A stretch of DNA of 64,000 bases. It comes from Bacillus sp. AFS098217. Its GTDB lineage: Bacteria > Bacillota > Bacilli > Bacillales > Bacillaceae_G. Below the pieces are notes generated by a model. That model was given only the letters and a program-made list of their open reading frames with translations. It was not told the origin of the DNA and did no database searches. The stretch covers positions 95,705 to 159,704 of the forward strand of contig NZ_NVPR01000016.1 in the NCBI RefSeq assembly GCF_002551815.1. The letters are read 5' to 3'. Positions 1-10,397 of the stretch are shown one piece after another (within the stretch, counting starts at the first letter, position 1; each line of letters starts with the position of its first letter). A program made the position numbers and the translations under genes.

Positions 1-1
1 A

Positions 2-220
2 AGTGATGAGAAACAAAAGGACGAGCAATGGGTGGAAGAATTGGCATTGAAAGAAGGAATGAAGCGATTGAATGATCGGGAGAAAATGATTATTCGAAAA
101 CGTTTCTTTCAAGGGAAAACACAAATGGAAGTTGCAGAAGAAATTGGAATTTCCCAAGCACAAGTATCACGTTTGGAAAAATCAGCTATTAAACAAATGA
201 ATAAAACGATTCAAGGATAA
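2..220 (+). CDS. sigG: RNA polymerase sporulation sigma factor SigG, C-terminal part (5' end outside window)
   Basis: This is the last 72 codons of a sigma-70 family factor; the reading frame is open from base 2 and the true start lies upstream of the window. The visible part is region 4: the helix-turn-helix runs through KTQMEVAEEIGISQAQVSRLEK, which reads the -35 element. The sequence and the ylm/divIVA genes downstream match the forespore factor sigma-G of Bacillus. SigG drives late forespore transcription after engulfment. In B. subtilis ylmA and ylmB lie between sigG and ylmC; here ylmC follows directly after a terminator. Identity is firm from region 4 plus context, although only the end of the protein is visible. 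Confidence 0.93.
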   Translation, partial: SDEKQKDEQWVEELALKEGMKRLNDREKMIIRKRFFQGKTQMEVAEEIGISQAQVSRLEKSAIKQMNKTIQG

Positions 221-252
221 GACCTCACCATTTATGGTGAGGTCTTTTTATT
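221..252 (+). terminator. Intrinsic terminator of sigG
   Basis: A perfect 10-bp stem (gacctcacca / tggtgaggtc) with a 4-nt loop starts at the first base after the sigG stop codon and is followed by a T-rich run. It separates sigG from ylmC. Confidence 0.92.
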
Positions 253-413
253 TTGTAGTTGCTGTCTATAAAACACGATTGATTTACAGGTTCACTTTAT
301 TATGTGTAGTTCAGATTCCGCTCATAGAGGAGATAGCGTATTCATATAATGATAATAAAATGGATTTTCTATTAGCGAGGGTTACTTCCTGTTAATGCGA
401 GATAAAGGAGCGG

Positions 414-698
414 ATGACAATGATACGAATTTCAGAGTTTCAGATGAAGGATGTTGTCAATGTCTCAGATGGAAAAAAACTTGGGAATATTGGAGATATT
501 GATATTGATATGAACACAGGGAAAATTCAAGCAGTTATTATTTCAAAGCAGACACGTATGTTAGGTATATTTGGAAAGGAAGCAGAATTTGTAATCCCCT
601 GGAAACAAATTGTGAAAATTGGAGAGGATGTCATACTAGTAAGAGGCGATCATGTCAATCCTGTAACAGAATCAATACAAACACCGACAATTTCTTAA
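414..698 (+). CDS. ylmC: YlmC/YmxH-family sporulation protein (PRC-barrel)
   Basis: A small 94-residue PRC-barrel protein of the YlmC/YmxH family. The barrel covers roughly residues 5-80, with the typical GKKLGNIGDIDID turn and the later FVIPWKQIVKIGEDVILV strand pair. The ATG at 414 is preceded by aaaggag (404-410) at short spacing; a second in-frame ATG at 420 is possible. Family members are linked to sporulation, but their biochemical role is not established. A possible sporulation-type -10 (catataat, 343-350) lies upstream, which is weak evidence only. It is a single-gene unit between the sigG terminator and ylmD. Confidence 0.85.
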   Translation: MTMIRISEFQMKDVVNVSDGKKLGNIGDIDIDMNTGKIQAVIISKQTRMLGIFGKEAEFVIPWKQIVKIGEDVILVRGDHVNPVTESIQTPTIS

Positions 699-727
699 AG
701 AATATTACAAATTCCTCTTTTTTTTCT

Positions 728-762
728 GTTGTCATTATGGAAAAATAAAAGTATGGTAAAAT
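728..762 (+). promoter_or_regulatory. Possible SigA promoter upstream of ylmD
   Basis: The sequence tatggtaaaat contains an extended -10 (TGG then TAAAAT, 757-762), and a TTGTCA-like box lies upstream near 729. The spacing to TAAAAT is long (about 22), although an overlapping TATGGT is 17 away. It sits about 50 bp before the ylmD start. Confidence 0.45.
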
Positions 763-815
763 AGACAGGAAGTACCATGCTTTTTTAAGCTATTTTAATT
801 AGAAGGAGCCGCTTT

Positions 816-1625
816 ATGAGAGAACCATTTAAATATGTGGACGGTATATTGTATTTACAAGCGTGGAAAGATCTTGGAAACATTACTGCTGGATTTACGA
901 CAAAAGATGGTGGGGTAAGTACAGGCTCCTTTCATGCGATGAATTTAGGATTACATGTGAATGATATCGTGGAGAATGTTCATGAAAATAGACGTATTTT
1001 AGCGAATAAGTTACAAAAACCACTAGAGAATTGGATTTGCTCAGAACAGGTTCATGATCATCATGTTGAAAAAGTAGGACAACGGGAAAGAGGGCGAGGA
1101 ATTTATTCGTATGAAGATGGTATTCCAAATACGGATGGTATTTACACGACTGATAAAGATGTGTGCTTAACATCTTGTTATGCAGATTGTGTTCCACTCT
1201 ATTTCTATGCACCATCACATGGTATGATAGGACTTGCACATGCTGGGTGGAAAGGAACTGTTAAAGAGATTGCAAAGGAAATGATTCAAAAGTGGAAAGC
1301 GGAAGGTGTCCCTGTTCACGGAATTCATGTCGCAATTGGACCTGCCATTGGATCGTGCTGTTATGTTGTTGATGATCGTGTATTAGCAGCAGCAAAACAA
1401 GTAGTAAACGGACGTGTTCCTTATAAATTGATTTCAGATGGACAATATGCGATTGATTTAAAAGAAATTAATCGTATATTATGCGTACAAGCTGGCATAA
1501 AAGAAGAGCATATTGTGATGTCGTCTCTTTGTACAAGCTGTGAAGAACAATTGTTTTTCTCACATCGCCGTGATCAAGGGAAAACGGGGAGAATGTTGAG
1601 TTTCATAGGTTTTAAGGAGGATTGA
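816..1625 (+). CDS. ylmD: YlmD, laccase-domain purine nucleoside phosphorylase/deaminase (YfiH/PgeF family)
   Basis: 269 residues of the DUF152/YfiH family. Members were first called polyphenol oxidases; later work showed zinc-dependent adenosine phosphorylase/deaminase activity. The metal-site residues are visible: H80 (SEQVH), C125 in CYADCVPL and H142 in the signature HAGWKGT (141-147). Length is normal. The start ATG follows aaggag at about 7 nt. It opens the ylmDE-sepF-ylmGH run, and its stop overlaps the extended frame of ylmE. The exact substrate is known from family work only. Confidence 0.92.
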   Translation: MREPFKYVDGILYLQAWKDLGNITAGFTTKDGGVSTGSFHAMNLGLHVNDIVENVHENRRILANKLQKPLENWICSEQVHDHHVEKVGQRERGRGIYSYEDGIPNTDGIYTTDKDVCLTSCYADCVPLYFYAPSHGMIGLAHAGWKGTVKEIAKEMIQKWKAEGVPVHGIHVAIGPAIGSCCYVVDDRVLAAAKQVVNGRVPYKLISDGQYAIDLKEINRILCVQAGIKEEHIVMSSLCTSCEEQLFFSHRRDQGKTGRMLSFIGFKED

Positions 1626-1630
1626 AAACA

Positions 1631-2305
1631 GTGGCAGTACAAGAGAATTTAGTAGTTGTAAAGGAAGCAATTAAAAAAGCGTGTGAACGAGCAGAGCGCT
1701 CGGTACAGGAGATTAAGCTTGTTGCAGTAACAAAAACAGTAGGAATTGAAGCAACAAATGAAGTAGTAGAAGCTGGACTAACTGATTTAGGTGAGAACCG
1801 AAATGAGGGCTTTTTACAAAAATATGAGCATTTTGGCTCGAAAGTTAATTGGCATTTCATTGGTTCGCTACAAACGAGAAAAGCAAAAGAGGTCATCAAT
1901 GAGATTGATTATTTACATTCATTAGATCGTCTTTCGCTTGCAAAAGAGATTCAAAAGCGTGCTACAAAGAAGGTTCGATGTTTTGTACAAGTGAAGACAT
2001 CACGTGAAGAATCGAAACAAGGTTTATCGACTGAGGAAGCGATTGCGTTTATTCAAGCTTTGCAAGACTTTGATAAAATTGAAGTTGTTGGATTGATGAC
2101 AATGGCACCATTTACGGAGGAAGAAGCGGAAATTCGTCGTTGTTTTAGAACGCTGCGCATGCTACAAAAACAAGTGCAGGAACTAGAATTGCCATACGCT
2201 CCGTGTGAAGAGCTATCGATGGGAATGTCAAATGATTACACGATTGCAATTGAGGAAGGTGCTACATATATTCGTTTGGGAACGATTTTAGTAGGAAAAG
2301 TGTAA
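1631..2305 (+). CDS. ylmE: YggS-family pyridoxal phosphate homeostasis protein
   Basis: 224-residue alanine-racemase-fold PLP-binding protein (YggS/PROSC/YlmE family). It holds PLP through Lys35 in KLVAVTKT and carries the family motifs [24 protein letters not shown] and LSMGMSNDY. Family members buffer PLP and have no clear enzymatic activity. The GTG at 1631 is chosen because aaggagg (1614-1620) is 10 nt before it; an in-frame TTG at 1622 would be only 1 nt from that site. It lies between ylmD and sepF, as in other Firmicutes. Confidence 0.93.
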   Translation: MAVQENLVVVKEAIKKACERAERSVQEIKLVAVTKTVGIEATNEVVEAGLTDLGENRNEGFLQKYEHFGSKVNWHFIGSLQTRKAKEVINEIDYLHSLDRLSLAKEIQKRATKKVRCFVQVKTSREESKQGLSTEEAIAFIQALQDFDKIEVVGLMTMAPFTEEEAEIRRCFRTLRMLQKQVQELELPYAPCEELSMGMSNDYTIAIEEGATYIRLGTILVGKV

Positions 2306-2324
2306 AAGAAAGGAGAATGTTATT

Positions 2325-2795
2325 ATGAGTTGGTCAAAAGTAAAATACTTCTTTTTTGACACACCAGAAGAAAAAGAAGCAGCCCAATATGCTTATGAAA
2401 AGGAGCAAACAGAAATGAAAAAGCAACAAGATCCTCCAGAGCAGCAGGATGTTCCATTTACAAAAGTACAACCAAAACAAAATATCGTGAGCATTGAAAC
2501 GGCAAAACAGTCCTCTAAAGTTGTTTTGTTAGAACCGCGCACATATTCCGAAGCGCAAGGGATTGCCGACCATTTAAAAGGAAGACGGGCTGTTGTTATT
2601 AATTTACAAAGAATGTCTACTGATCAAGCTGTGCGCATCGTTGACTTTTTAAGTGGTACTGTATACGCTATAGGCGGGGATATTCAAAAATTAGGACCGA
2701 AAACGTTTATGTGTACACCTGAAAATGTGGACATTGTTGGAGCAATTTCAGAGTTGTTCGGTGAAGAGGAAGAGACAAATATAAAGAGGTGGTAA
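2325..2795 (+). CDS. sepF: Cell division protein SepF
   Basis: 156 residues. The N-terminus (residues 1-12, [11 protein letters not shown]) is the amphipathic membrane-binding helix. A charged Q/E/K-rich linker runs to about residue 60, and the conserved SepF core is at 64-145 with [23 protein letters not shown] and [11 protein letters not shown]. SepF polymerises into rings, bundles FtsZ and tethers it to the membrane during septum formation. Length and layout match Bacillus SepF. The start has an aaaggag site just upstream. It is followed within 6 nt by ylmG, which supports co-transcription. Confidence 0.97.
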   Translation: MSWSKVKYFFFDTPEEKEAAQYAYEKEQTEMKKQQDPPEQQDVPFTKVQPKQNIVSIETAKQSSKVVLLEPRTYSEAQGIADHLKGRRAVVINLQRMSTDQAVRIVDFLSGTVYAIGGDIQKLGPKTFMCTPENVDIVGAISELFGEEEETNIKRW

Positions 2796-2801
2796 TACGC
2801 C

Positions 2802-3065
2802 ATGATAATGATTTTACAAATATTGTACTATGCTATTCAAATTTACACCTGGGCGCTTATTATCTATATTCTTCTATCTTGGTTCCCAGGCGCAAGAGAA
2901 TCAACATTCGGTGACTTCCTTGCACGTATTTGTGAACCGTATTTAGAACCGTTTCGGAGATTTATTCCGCCGTTTGGTGTAATTGATATTTCTCCAATCG
3001 TTGCAATTATTGCATTGAAATTTGCTGGCAGTGGTTTAGTAAGTCTGTTTCGTTATTTCTTATAG
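2802..3065 (+). CDS. ylmG: YggT-family membrane protein YlmG
   Basis: 87-residue YggT/YlmG protein. Two hydrophobic segments are visible: about residues 4-26 and 62-86. A conserved loop between them contains WFPGARES and [16 protein letters not shown]. The family sits next to sepF in many Firmicutes, and plastid homologues affect nucleoid or division organisation; its bacterial mechanism is not settled. The start is supported by aaagaggtgg about 9 nt upstream. Confidence 0.92.
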   Translation: MIMILQILYYAIQIYTWALIIYILLSWFPGARESTFGDFLARICEPYLEPFRRFIPPFGVIDISPIVAIIALKFAGSGLVSLFRYFL

Positions 3066-3080
3066 CAAGAGGTTAAATGA

Positions 3081-3854
3081 ATGAGCATCTATGAGCATTT
3101 TAGACCTGATGAAGCGGTCTTTGTCGATAAAGTGTTAGAATGGAAGCAGGTGGCAGAAGAGTACCATCAAGTAAAATTAACAGATTTTCTTGATCCACGT
3201 CAGCAACAAATTGTAGCTACAGTAATTGGACATCAAGGAGATGTTGCTTTACAGCTTGGTGGTGCGGCGCCGAAAGCAGAGAGAAAAAGAGCACTTATTT
3301 ATCCAGATTACCTTGAATTAAATGAAGAAGAGTTTCAAGTAGAAGTATTAGAAATTGACTATCCTTCCAAGTTTTATACGCTTGAACATAGGCAAATATT
3401 AGGTGCATTTATGTCTCTTGGTTTAACAAGAGAAAAGTGCGGTGATATTTTGCTCCAAGAAAATCGTGCCCAAATTGTAGTTGCAAAAGAAATTGTTTCG
3501 TACATTGAAATTAACTTGCAATCGATAGGAAAAATGAAGGTTTCACTCTCCCGTGTACAACCAAACCAAGTGTTGCAATCACATGAAGAGTGGAGAGAGC
3601 AGTCTGGAACTGTTTCATCACTTCGTCTAGATGTCTTATTAGCCGAAATGCTCCATATATCACGTCAAAAGGTACAACCCCTTATAAAGAATGGTCTTGT
3701 GAAGGTGAACTGGAAAATTGTAGAGCAAACTTCCTATGAATGTTTTCCGGGGGATGTATTTTCAGTTAGAGGATATGGACGAAGTAAATTGTTTTCTGTA
3801 GAAGGAAGAACGAAACGCGACAAATGGATAATTTTGTATGGTATACTAAAATGA
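3081..3854 (+). CDS. ylmH: S4-domain RNA-binding protein YlmH
   Basis: 257 residues. The N-terminal two thirds is the YlmH-specific region. Residues 181-235 (LRLDVLLAEMLHISRQKVQ to GDVFSVRGYGR) form an S4 RNA-binding fold. In B. subtilis, YlmH is reported to bind stalled 50S subunits and to be able to stand in for the ribosome-rescue factor RqcP; rqcH, the central enzyme of that pathway, is also in this window (24092-25801). The start ATG follows an aagagg site. Its 3' end overlaps a possible divIVA promoter. Confidence 0.92.
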   Translation: MSIYEHFRPDEAVFVDKVLEWKQVAEEYHQVKLTDFLDPRQQQIVATVIGHQGDVALQLGGAAPKAERKRALIYPDYLELNEEEFQVEVLEIDYPSKFYTLEHRQILGAFMSLGLTREKCGDILLQENRAQIVVAKEIVSYIEINLQSIGKMKVSLSRVQPNQVLQSHEEWREQSGTVSSLRLDVLLAEMLHISRQKVQPLIKNGLVKVNWKIVEQTSYECFPGDVFSVRGYGRSKLFSVEGRTKRDKWIILYGILK

Positions 3855-3904
3855 TTGGTTTTTTAGAAGGAAAAACTCTTATTTTGTCGAAGAAAAGATA
3901 TAAT
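3839..3904 (+). promoter_or_regulatory. Candidate divIVA promoter elements
   Basis: Two -10-like boxes lie between ylmH and divIVA: an extended TGGTATACT at 3839-3847 and tataat at 3899-3904. Neither has a convincing -35 at 17 bp, so the exact promoter is uncertain. Confidence 0.35.
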
Positions 3905-3947
3905 TTAGAATGAGGAAAATTTAGATAACTACTTGGAGGTGGCGTTT

Positions 3948-4454
3948 GTGCCGTTAACACCATTAGATATTCATAATAAAGAATTTAGTCGCGGGTTTCG
4001 TGGCTATGATGAAGATCAAGTAAATGAATTTCTTGATCAGATCATCAAAGATTATGAATTAGTCATTCGTGAGAAGAAAGCTTTAGAAGAAAAAGTTGCA
4101 CAATTAGAAGGAAAGTTAGATCATTTCTCTAATATTGAAGACACGTTAAATAAGTCTATTGTTGTTGCACAAGAAGCAGCGGAAGAAGTGAAACGTAATG
4201 CACAAAAAGAAGCGAAATTAATTGTACGTGAAGCAGAAAAGAATGCAGATCGTATCATTAATGAAGCTTTAGTGAAATCAAGAAAAGTTGCATTTGATAT
4301 TGAAGAGTTAAAGAAACAAGCAAAAGTATTCCGTACTCGTTTCCGCATGCTGTTAGAAACACAGCTTGAAATGTTAAACAACGACGATTGGGACAAATTA
4401 ATTGAGTTAGAAGACGAAGTGGACGAGCTGTTGAAAAAAGAAGAAACAGTGTAA
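3948..4454 (+). CDS. divIVA: Septum-site/polar scaffold protein DivIVA
   Basis: 168 residues. The N-terminal lipid-binding domain (1-60) contains F17 and R18 in SRGFRGYDEDQV, matching the membrane-inserting residues of B. subtilis DivIVA. A long heptad-rich coiled coil follows, with an acidic C-terminus (LEDEVDELLKKEE). DivIVA marks negatively curved membrane at septa and poles, and anchors MinJ and, in sporulation, RacA. The GTG at 3948 is chosen over an in-frame TTG at 3933 because ttggaggtgg (3933-3942) forms the ribosome-binding site and MPLTPLDIHNKEF is the usual N-terminus. The gene is followed by the ileS leader. Confidence 0.97.
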   Translation: MPLTPLDIHNKEFSRGFRGYDEDQVNEFLDQIIKDYELVIREKKALEEKVAQLEGKLDHFSNIEDTLNKSIVVAQEAAEEVKRNAQKEAKLIVREAEKNADRIINEALVKSRKVAFDIEELKKQAKVFRTRFRMLLETQLEMLNNDDWDKLIELEDEVDELLKKEETV

Positions 4455-4508
4455 GCTTGACGTTTTTCTCATTATTACATATAATTTTAAACAACATATT
4501 TATTAAGA

Positions 4509-4753
4509 AAAACGAAGATAGGGATAAGTACCTTTTTCACACCTTATATAGCGAACTGAGGATGGTGTAAGCTCAGGATAAGGCGATAAATGGGAATATC
4601 ACCCTGGAGTTCCGCGCTGAACAAATGAGTAGGCGTAGGCGTATATTCGCGTTAAGAATATAAAGAGGACCTTGTACATATGTGTATGGTCTACTAGGGT
4701 GGTACCGCGGGAGACTTTCTCGTCCCTTTTTGGGATGAGAAAGTCTCTTTTTT
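4509..4753 (+). ncRNA. T-box riboswitch (tRNA-Ile sensing) upstream of ileS
   Basis: All main T-box parts are present. Stem I begins around agggataagta (4519-4530) with its distal elements at 4555-4582. A candidate specifier loop contains AUC (4598-4600), an isoleucine codon. The T-box sequence agggtggtaccgcg is at 4696-4709. The terminator stem gagactttctc / gagaaagtctc (4711-4747) is followed by a T run to 4753. Uncharged tRNA-Ile should pair with the specifier and the T-box bulge and favour antitermination. It fills the 349-nt gap before ileS. Confidence 0.96.
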
Positions 4754-4803
4754 ATTCCATTTTTTTAAGGTCTTTCTTTTATATATTCGAGGAGGAATTG
4801 AGC

Positions 4804-7569
4804 ATGGAGTACAAAAACACATTACTAATGCCAAAAACGGAATTCCCGATGCGTGGGAATTTACCAAAACGTGAGCCTGCAATGCAAGAAAAGTGGGCTG
4901 AAATGAACATTTACGAAAAAGTACAAGAACATACAAAAGGTCGACCTTTATTTGTGCTGCATGATGGGCCTCCATATGCGAATGGTGATATTCACATGGG
5001 ACACGCATTAAATAAAGTACTAAAAGACTTTATTGTTCGCTACAAATCAATGACTGGATACTGTGCACCATATGTACCAGGTTGGGATACGCACGGTTTA
5101 CCAATTGAACAAGCTTTAACAAATAAAGGGGTAAAACGTAAAGAAATGACGGTTGCAGAGTTCCGTAAGTTGTGTGCAGAGTATGCATATGAACAAGTAG
5201 AACGTCAACGTGAACAATTTAAGCGTCTTGGTGTACGTGCAGATTGGGAGAATCCATATATTACTTTAGAGCCAGCTTATGAAGCACAACAAATTAAAGT
5301 GTTTGGTGACATGGCGAAAAAAGGTTATATCTATAAAGGTCAAAAACCAGTTTACTGGTCTCCAACGAGTGAATCTGCTTTAGCAGAAGCTGAAATTGAA
5401 TACCAAGATAAAAAATCAGCATCTATTTACGTAGCATTCCCTGTAAAAGATGGGAAGAACGTATTAGAAGGTGATGAGAAATTCATTATTTGGACAACAA
5501 CACCTTGGACGTTACCTGCAAACCTAGGTATTTCTGTTCACCCAGAACTTGAATATAGCATTGTGAAAGTAAATGATGAGAAATATATCATCGCTTCTGA
5601 ACTATTTGAGACGGTTGCAAAAACGTTAGAGTGGGAAAATACTGAAGTTGTGAAAACGGTAAAAGGTAGCGAGCTTGAGTATACAGTTGCAAAACACCCA
5701 TTCTACGATCGTGACTCATTAGTTATGTTAGGGGAGCACGTAACAACAGATGCAGGTACAGGTTGCGTTCATACAGCACCTGGACACGGGGAAGATGACT
5801 TCGTTGTTGGTAAAAAGTATGGATTAGAAGTACTTTGCCCAGTTGACGATAAAGGTGTATTAACAAGTGAAGCACCTGGATTTGAAGGTTTATTCTATGA
5901 TAAAGCTAACAAGCCAATTACGGAAAAATTAGAAGAGGTAGGCGCGTTACTAAAATTAACATTTATTACGCATTCATACCCACATGATTGGAGAACGAAA
6001 AAACCGATTATTTTCCGTGCAACAGCACAGTGGTTTGCATCTATTGAAGCATTCCGTAAAGAGTTATTGCAAGCTGTTGAAGAAACGAAATGGGTACCGG
6101 CATGGGGTGAGACTCGTCTTCATAATATGGTTCGTGACCGTGGTGACTGGTGTATTTCTCGTCAGCGTGCATGGGGTGTACCAATTCCTGTATTCTATAC
6201 AGAGAATGGCGATCCAATTATTACAGATGAAACAATTAACCATGTAGCAGATTTATTCCGTGAACACGGTTCTAACGTATGGTTCGAGCGTGAAGCGAAA
6301 GATTTATTACCAGAAGGGTTTACACATCCAGGTAGTCCGAATGGTGAATTCCGTAAAGAAACAGACATCATGGATGTATGGTTCGATTCAGGTTCTTCTC
6401 ACCAAGCGGTATTGGAAGAGCGTGAAGATTTACAACGTCCAGCAGATTTATATTTAGAAGGATCTGACCAATATCGTGGTTGGTTTAACTCTTCGTTATC
6501 AACAGCGGTTGCTGTAACTGGTAAAGCTCCATATAAAGGCGTACTAAGCCATGGTTTCGTATTAGATGGCGAAGGTCGTAAAATGAGTAAGTCAATTGGA
6601 AACATCGTCGTACCGAAGAAAATTATGGATCAATTAGGCGGAGACATTTTACGTTTATGGGTATCTTCTGTTGACTATCAGTCTGATGTACGTATTTCAG
6701 ATGATATTTTAAAACAAGTAGCAGAAGTTTATCGTAAAATCCGTAACACATTCCGTTTCTTATTAGGAAACTTAGATGACTTTAATCCAAGTGAAAATAC
6801 TGTAGCAACGGCTGAACTTCGTGAAGTGGACCGTTACATGTTAGTGAAATTAAATGACTTAATTACAAAAGTAAAAGAAGCGTATGAAACATACGACTTC
6901 GCTGCTGTATATCACGCAATTCATAACTTCTGTACAATTGATTTAAGTTCATTCTATTTAGACTTTGCAAAAGACATTTTATACATTGAAGGTGCAAATC
7001 ACGAAGATCGTCGTGCAATTCAAACGGTATTATATGATGTGCTTGTTGCATTAACGAAACTTGTAACACCAATCTTACCGCATACAGCTGATGAAGTATG
7101 GCCATATATTCCTGGAGTAACAGAAGAAAGCGTACAATTAACTGATATGCCAGAAGCTGTACAATTAGATGGTGCGGAAGCATTAAAAACAAAATGGGAT
7201 GCATTTATGACGTTACGTGATGACGTATTAAAAGCGTTAGAAGTAGCTCGTAATGAAAAAGTAATCGGTAAGTCATTAAATGCGAGCATTACGCTATATC
7301 CGACTGTAGAAATGAAAGCTATGTTAGAGTCTATTAGCGAAGACTTAAAGCAATTATTCATCGTTTCTGAGTATAAACTTGGAGGTACAATCGAAGAAGC
7401 ACCAGCAGATGCGCCGAAGTATGAGTATACAGCGGTTGTTGTTACTCAGGCAACTGGTGAAACGTGTGAACGTTGTTGGGTAGTTTCAGAAACAATTGGT
7501 AAAGACGCTGAGCATGAAACATTATGTGAGCGTTGTGCGACAGTTGTGAAAGAAAACTATGTGAAATAA
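4804..7569 (+). CDS. ileS: Isoleucyl-tRNA synthetase
   Basis: 921-residue class I synthetase charging tRNA-Ile. HMGH (64-67) is the HIGH signature and KMSKS is at 593-597. The CP1 editing domain lies between them (for example [14 protein letters not shown] and [15 protein letters not shown]). A C-terminal zinc site is formed by C888, C891, C908 and C911 (two CERC motifs). The ATG at 4804 has gaggagg upstream and follows the T-box terminator; longer in-frame starts would lie inside the T-box RNA. Length is normal for a bacterial IleS. Confidence 0.98.
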   Translation: MEYKNTLLMPKTEFPMRGNLPKREPAMQEKWAEMNIYEKVQEHTKGRPLFVLHDGPPYANGDIHMGHALNKVLKDFIVRYKSMTGYCAPYVPGWDTHGLPIEQALTNKGVKRKEMTVAEFRKLCAEYAYEQVERQREQFKRLGVRADWENPYITLEPAYEAQQIKVFGDMAKKGYIYKGQKPVYWSPTSESALAEAEIEYQDKKSASIYVAFPVKDGKNVLEGDEKFIIWTTTPWTLPANLGISVHPELEYSIVKVNDEKYIIASELFETVAKTLEWENTEVVKTVKGSELEYTVAKHPFYDRDSLVMLGEHVTTDAGTGCVHTAPGHGEDDFVVGKKYGLEVLCPVDDKGVLTSEAPGFEGLFYDKANKPITEKLEEVGALLKLTFITHSYPHDWRTKKPIIFRATAQWFASIEAFRKELLQAVEETKWVPAWGETRLHNMVRDRGDWCISRQRAWGVPIPVFYTENGDPIITDETINHVADLFREHGSNVWFEREAKDLLPEGFTHPGSPNGEFRKETDIMDVWFDSGSSHQAVLEEREDLQRPADLYLEGSDQYRGWFNSSLSTAVAVTGKAPYKGVLSHGFVLDGEGRKMSKSIGNIVVPKKIMDQLGGDILRLWVSSVDYQSDVRISDDILKQVAEVYRKIRNTFRFLLGNLDDFNPSENTVATAELREVDRYMLVKLNDLITKVKEAYETYDFAAVYHAIHNFCTIDLSSFYLDFAKDILYIEGANHEDRRAIQTVLYDVLVALTKLVTPILPHTADEVWPYIPGVTEESVQLTDMPEAVQLDGAEALKTKWDAFMTLRDDVLKALEVARNEKVIGKSLNASITLYPTVEMKAMLESISEDLKQLFIVSEYKLGGTIEEAPADAPKYEYTAVVVTQATGETCERCWVVSETIGKDAEHETLCERCATVVKENYVK

Positions 7570-7586
7570 TGATGTAATCAAGAAAA

Positions 7587-7619
7587 ACTGACTGCTATTA
7601 ATGGCAGTCAGTTTTTTTA
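7587..7619 (+). terminator. Intrinsic terminator of ileS
   Basis: A 9-bp perfect stem (actgactgc / gcagtcagt) with a short loop, followed by a run of T residues, lies 18 nt after the ileS stop. Confidence 0.92.
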
Positions 7620-7731
7620 GTAATTGATAATATGATGGAGATAAACGATTGGTAAAGTTTAGTCTAATAAATTTTTTCTGTCACTGGGGAATGAACAAGG
7701 TTCTTGAATGCTGAGAAGGTTGTTTAAGCTC

Positions 7732-7784
7732 TTTCCTATGAAGGAAAAATGTGTGTGCGGTAAGGAAGTGAATTTCGGACACAC
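7732..7784 (+). other. Two hairpins in the ylyA leader
   Basis: In the 200-nt gap before ylyA there is a perfect 6-bp hairpin (tttcct-atga-aggaaa, 7732-7747), then a gtgtgt/acacac stem (7751-7756 with 7779-7784). No known leader family is recognised and no clear promoter is seen. Confidence 0.35.
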
Positions 7785-7817
7785 TAACGGTACATTGCAG
7801 CCGGGAGGAATGTACAC

Positions 7818-8147
7818 GTGAATGAAATCTATATGGAAATTAGAGAAGAGTTACAATTGATGAGAAAAGAATTACAGGAGCGACTGGCAAAAGAAGCGAT
7901 GCACACATATTATGTGGAATTCGGACAGGAACTAAGGTATGAACAGAAGGAAGATGAAAAAAAGAAATTGTTCTTACATGATATAAGAGAAGATTTAAAA
8001 GACGTGGAACGAGCTTTATTTAAAATGGAAATCAATATGTATGGCATTTGTGAGGAAACGGGGAAATATATTCCTGTACAGCAGATGAAAATGATGCCAA
8101 CGGCGCGTACAATGGGAGAGTTTTTATATGAAAAGGTAAATGTATAA
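7818..8147 (+). CDS. ylyA: YlyA-like DksA/TraR-family protein with degenerate zinc finger
   Basis: 109 residues. The N-terminal half is a charged helical hairpin (residues 5-70, ending ERALFKMEINMYGIC), as in DksA/TraR proteins that act in the RNA polymerase secondary channel. The C-terminal finger is reduced: only C78 of the usual four cysteines remains in YGICEETGKYIPVQQMKMMPTARTM, so zinc binding is unlikely. Position between ileS and lspA matches B. subtilis ylyA, which affects spore-stage transcription and germination. The GTG start at 7818 is 8 nt after ggagga (7804-7809). Family is clear; function is by analogy. Confidence 0.8.
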   Translation: MNEIYMEIREELQLMRKELQERLAKEAMHTYYVEFGQELRYEQKEDEKKKLFLHDIREDLKDVERALFKMEINMYGICEETGKYIPVQQMKMMPTARTMGEFLYEKVNV

Positions 8148-8213
8148 GTATAATAAGTACAACGATATTATATTACCTTTTTTCATTTTATTTTATTCTT
8201 CTATAAAGGTTCA

Positions 8214-8735
<522 letters not shown>

Positions 8736-8739
8736 TTGA

Positions 8740-9648
8740 ATGAGCGAAGTAGTACAAGTAACAGTTGCAGAAGAACAAAAAAATGAACGGATTGATAAAT
8801 TTGTTGCAGGTGTCAACAGTGAATGGTCACGTACACAAGTGCAGCAATGGATTAAAGATGGTGTTGTAACAGTAAATGGAAAAGCTGTTAAAGGTAATTA
8901 TAAAGTAAGAGCAAATGATGAAATTACAGTAACAATACCAGAACCAGAAGAACTTGATATCAGCCCAGAAGATATGAATTTGGAAATTTATTATGAGGAT
9001 GCTGATGTGTTAGTTGTGAATAAGCCACGTGGCATGGTTGTACATCCAGCCCCAGGACATACGAGTGGTACACTTGTAAATGGATTAATGCATCATTGTA
9101 CAGATTTATCGGGTATTAACGGTGTAATGCGTCCTGGTATTGTGCACCGTATTGATAAAGATACATCTGGATTATTAATGGTTGCAAAAAACGATATGGC
9201 ACATGAATCGCTTGTAAATCAGCTAGTGGAAAAAACGGTAACAAGACGCTATAAAGCGATTGTTCATGGTGTAATTCCGCATGATAAAGGAACAATTGAT
9301 GCTCCAATTGCTCGAGATAAGAAGGAGCGTCAAAGTATGACGGTTGATGAAAATGGTAAGCATGCTGTTACACATTTTCAAGTGTTAGAGCGATTTAAAG
9401 ATTTTACACTTGTGGAATGTCGTTTAGAAACAGGACGTACACATCAAATTCGTGTTCATATGAAATATATTGGATATCCACTTGCAGGAGATCCGAAATA
9501 TGGTCCGAAAAAAACATTAGATATAAATGGACAAGCGCTTCATGCAGGGGTTTTAGGATTTGATCATCCTCGTACAGGCGAATATGTCGAATTTGAGGCA
9601 CCAGTTCCGGCAGTATTTGAAGAAGTTTTAAATGCTTTACGGAAATAG
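8740..9648 (+). CDS. rluD: RluD-type 23S rRNA pseudouridine synthase
   Basis: 302 residues (ylyB in B. subtilis). An S4 RNA-binding domain covers about residues 15-75. The RluA-family catalytic domain follows, with catalytic D139 in HRIDKDTSGLL. The ETGRTHQIRVHM and GDPKYG motifs are present. The family makes pseudouridines in 23S rRNA helix 69, though RluD versus other RluA members cannot be decided by eye. It directly follows lspA, and the pyr operon promoter begins 3 nt after its stop. Confidence 0.9.
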   Translation: MSEVVQVTVAEEQKNERIDKFVAGVNSEWSRTQVQQWIKDGVVTVNGKAVKGNYKVRANDEITVTIPEPEELDISPEDMNLEIYYEDADVLVVNKPRGMVVHPAPGHTSGTLVNGLMHHCTDLSGINGVMRPGIVHRIDKDTSGLLMVAKNDMAHESLVNQLVEKTVTRRYKAIVHGVIPHDKGTIDAPIARDKKERQSMTVDENGKHAVTHFQVLERFKDFTLVECRLETGRTHQIRVHMKYIGYPLAGDPKYGPKKTLDINGQALHAGVLGFDHPRTGEYVEFEAPVPAVFEEVLNALRK

Positions 9649-9650
9649 TA

Positions 9651-9679
9651 TTGACAAAACGAGTAAAACCTGCGATACT
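9651..9679 (+). promoter_or_regulatory. SigA promoter of the pyr operon
   Basis: TTGACA (9651-9656), a 17-bp spacer and GATACT (9674-9679). It lies immediately after the rluD stop and just before the first PyrR-type leader. Confidence 0.85.
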
Positions 9680-9698
9680 AACAACAGCTAAATAATGA

Positions 9699-9808
9699 TC
9701 CTTTAACACAGCCCCGTGAGGTTGAGAAGGTAACGGTTTGAAATACTTAGGGTATGATTGTACCCTTTTTTCAAAAGTCCTCTCGCACACGCTGAGAGGA
9801 CTTTTTTT
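9699..9808 (+). promoter_or_regulatory. PyrR attenuator 1 (leader of pyrR)
   Basis: The PyrR anti-antiterminator motif is visible (tcctttaa...gccccgtgaggttg...aagg, 9699-9730). A terminator follows with stem agtcctctc / gagaggact (9776-9802) and a T run. A smaller agggta/taccct hairpin (9749-9766) with five Ts lies between them and may be part of the antiterminator. UMP-bound PyrR stabilises the first stem and causes termination. Confidence 0.93.
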
Positions 9809-9849
9809 ATACCATTCCTCTCACGCAAGAAAAAAGCTTGGAGGTGTAG

Positions 9850-10395
<546 letters not shown>

Positions 10396-10397
10396 AG

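Noticed and set aside
4672-4803. 44-residue N-terminal extension of IleS
   Set aside because: It lies in the T-box terminator; ATG 4804 has a strong ribosome site and the normal N-terminus.
6399-6605. Minus-strand open frames inside ileS, carB, recG, smc and similar
   Set aside because: They are shadows of strong coding frames, without ribosome sites or recognisable domains.
9749-9771. Separate terminator inside the pyrR leader
   Set aside because: The 6-bp stem is weak and most likely part of the attenuator folding.
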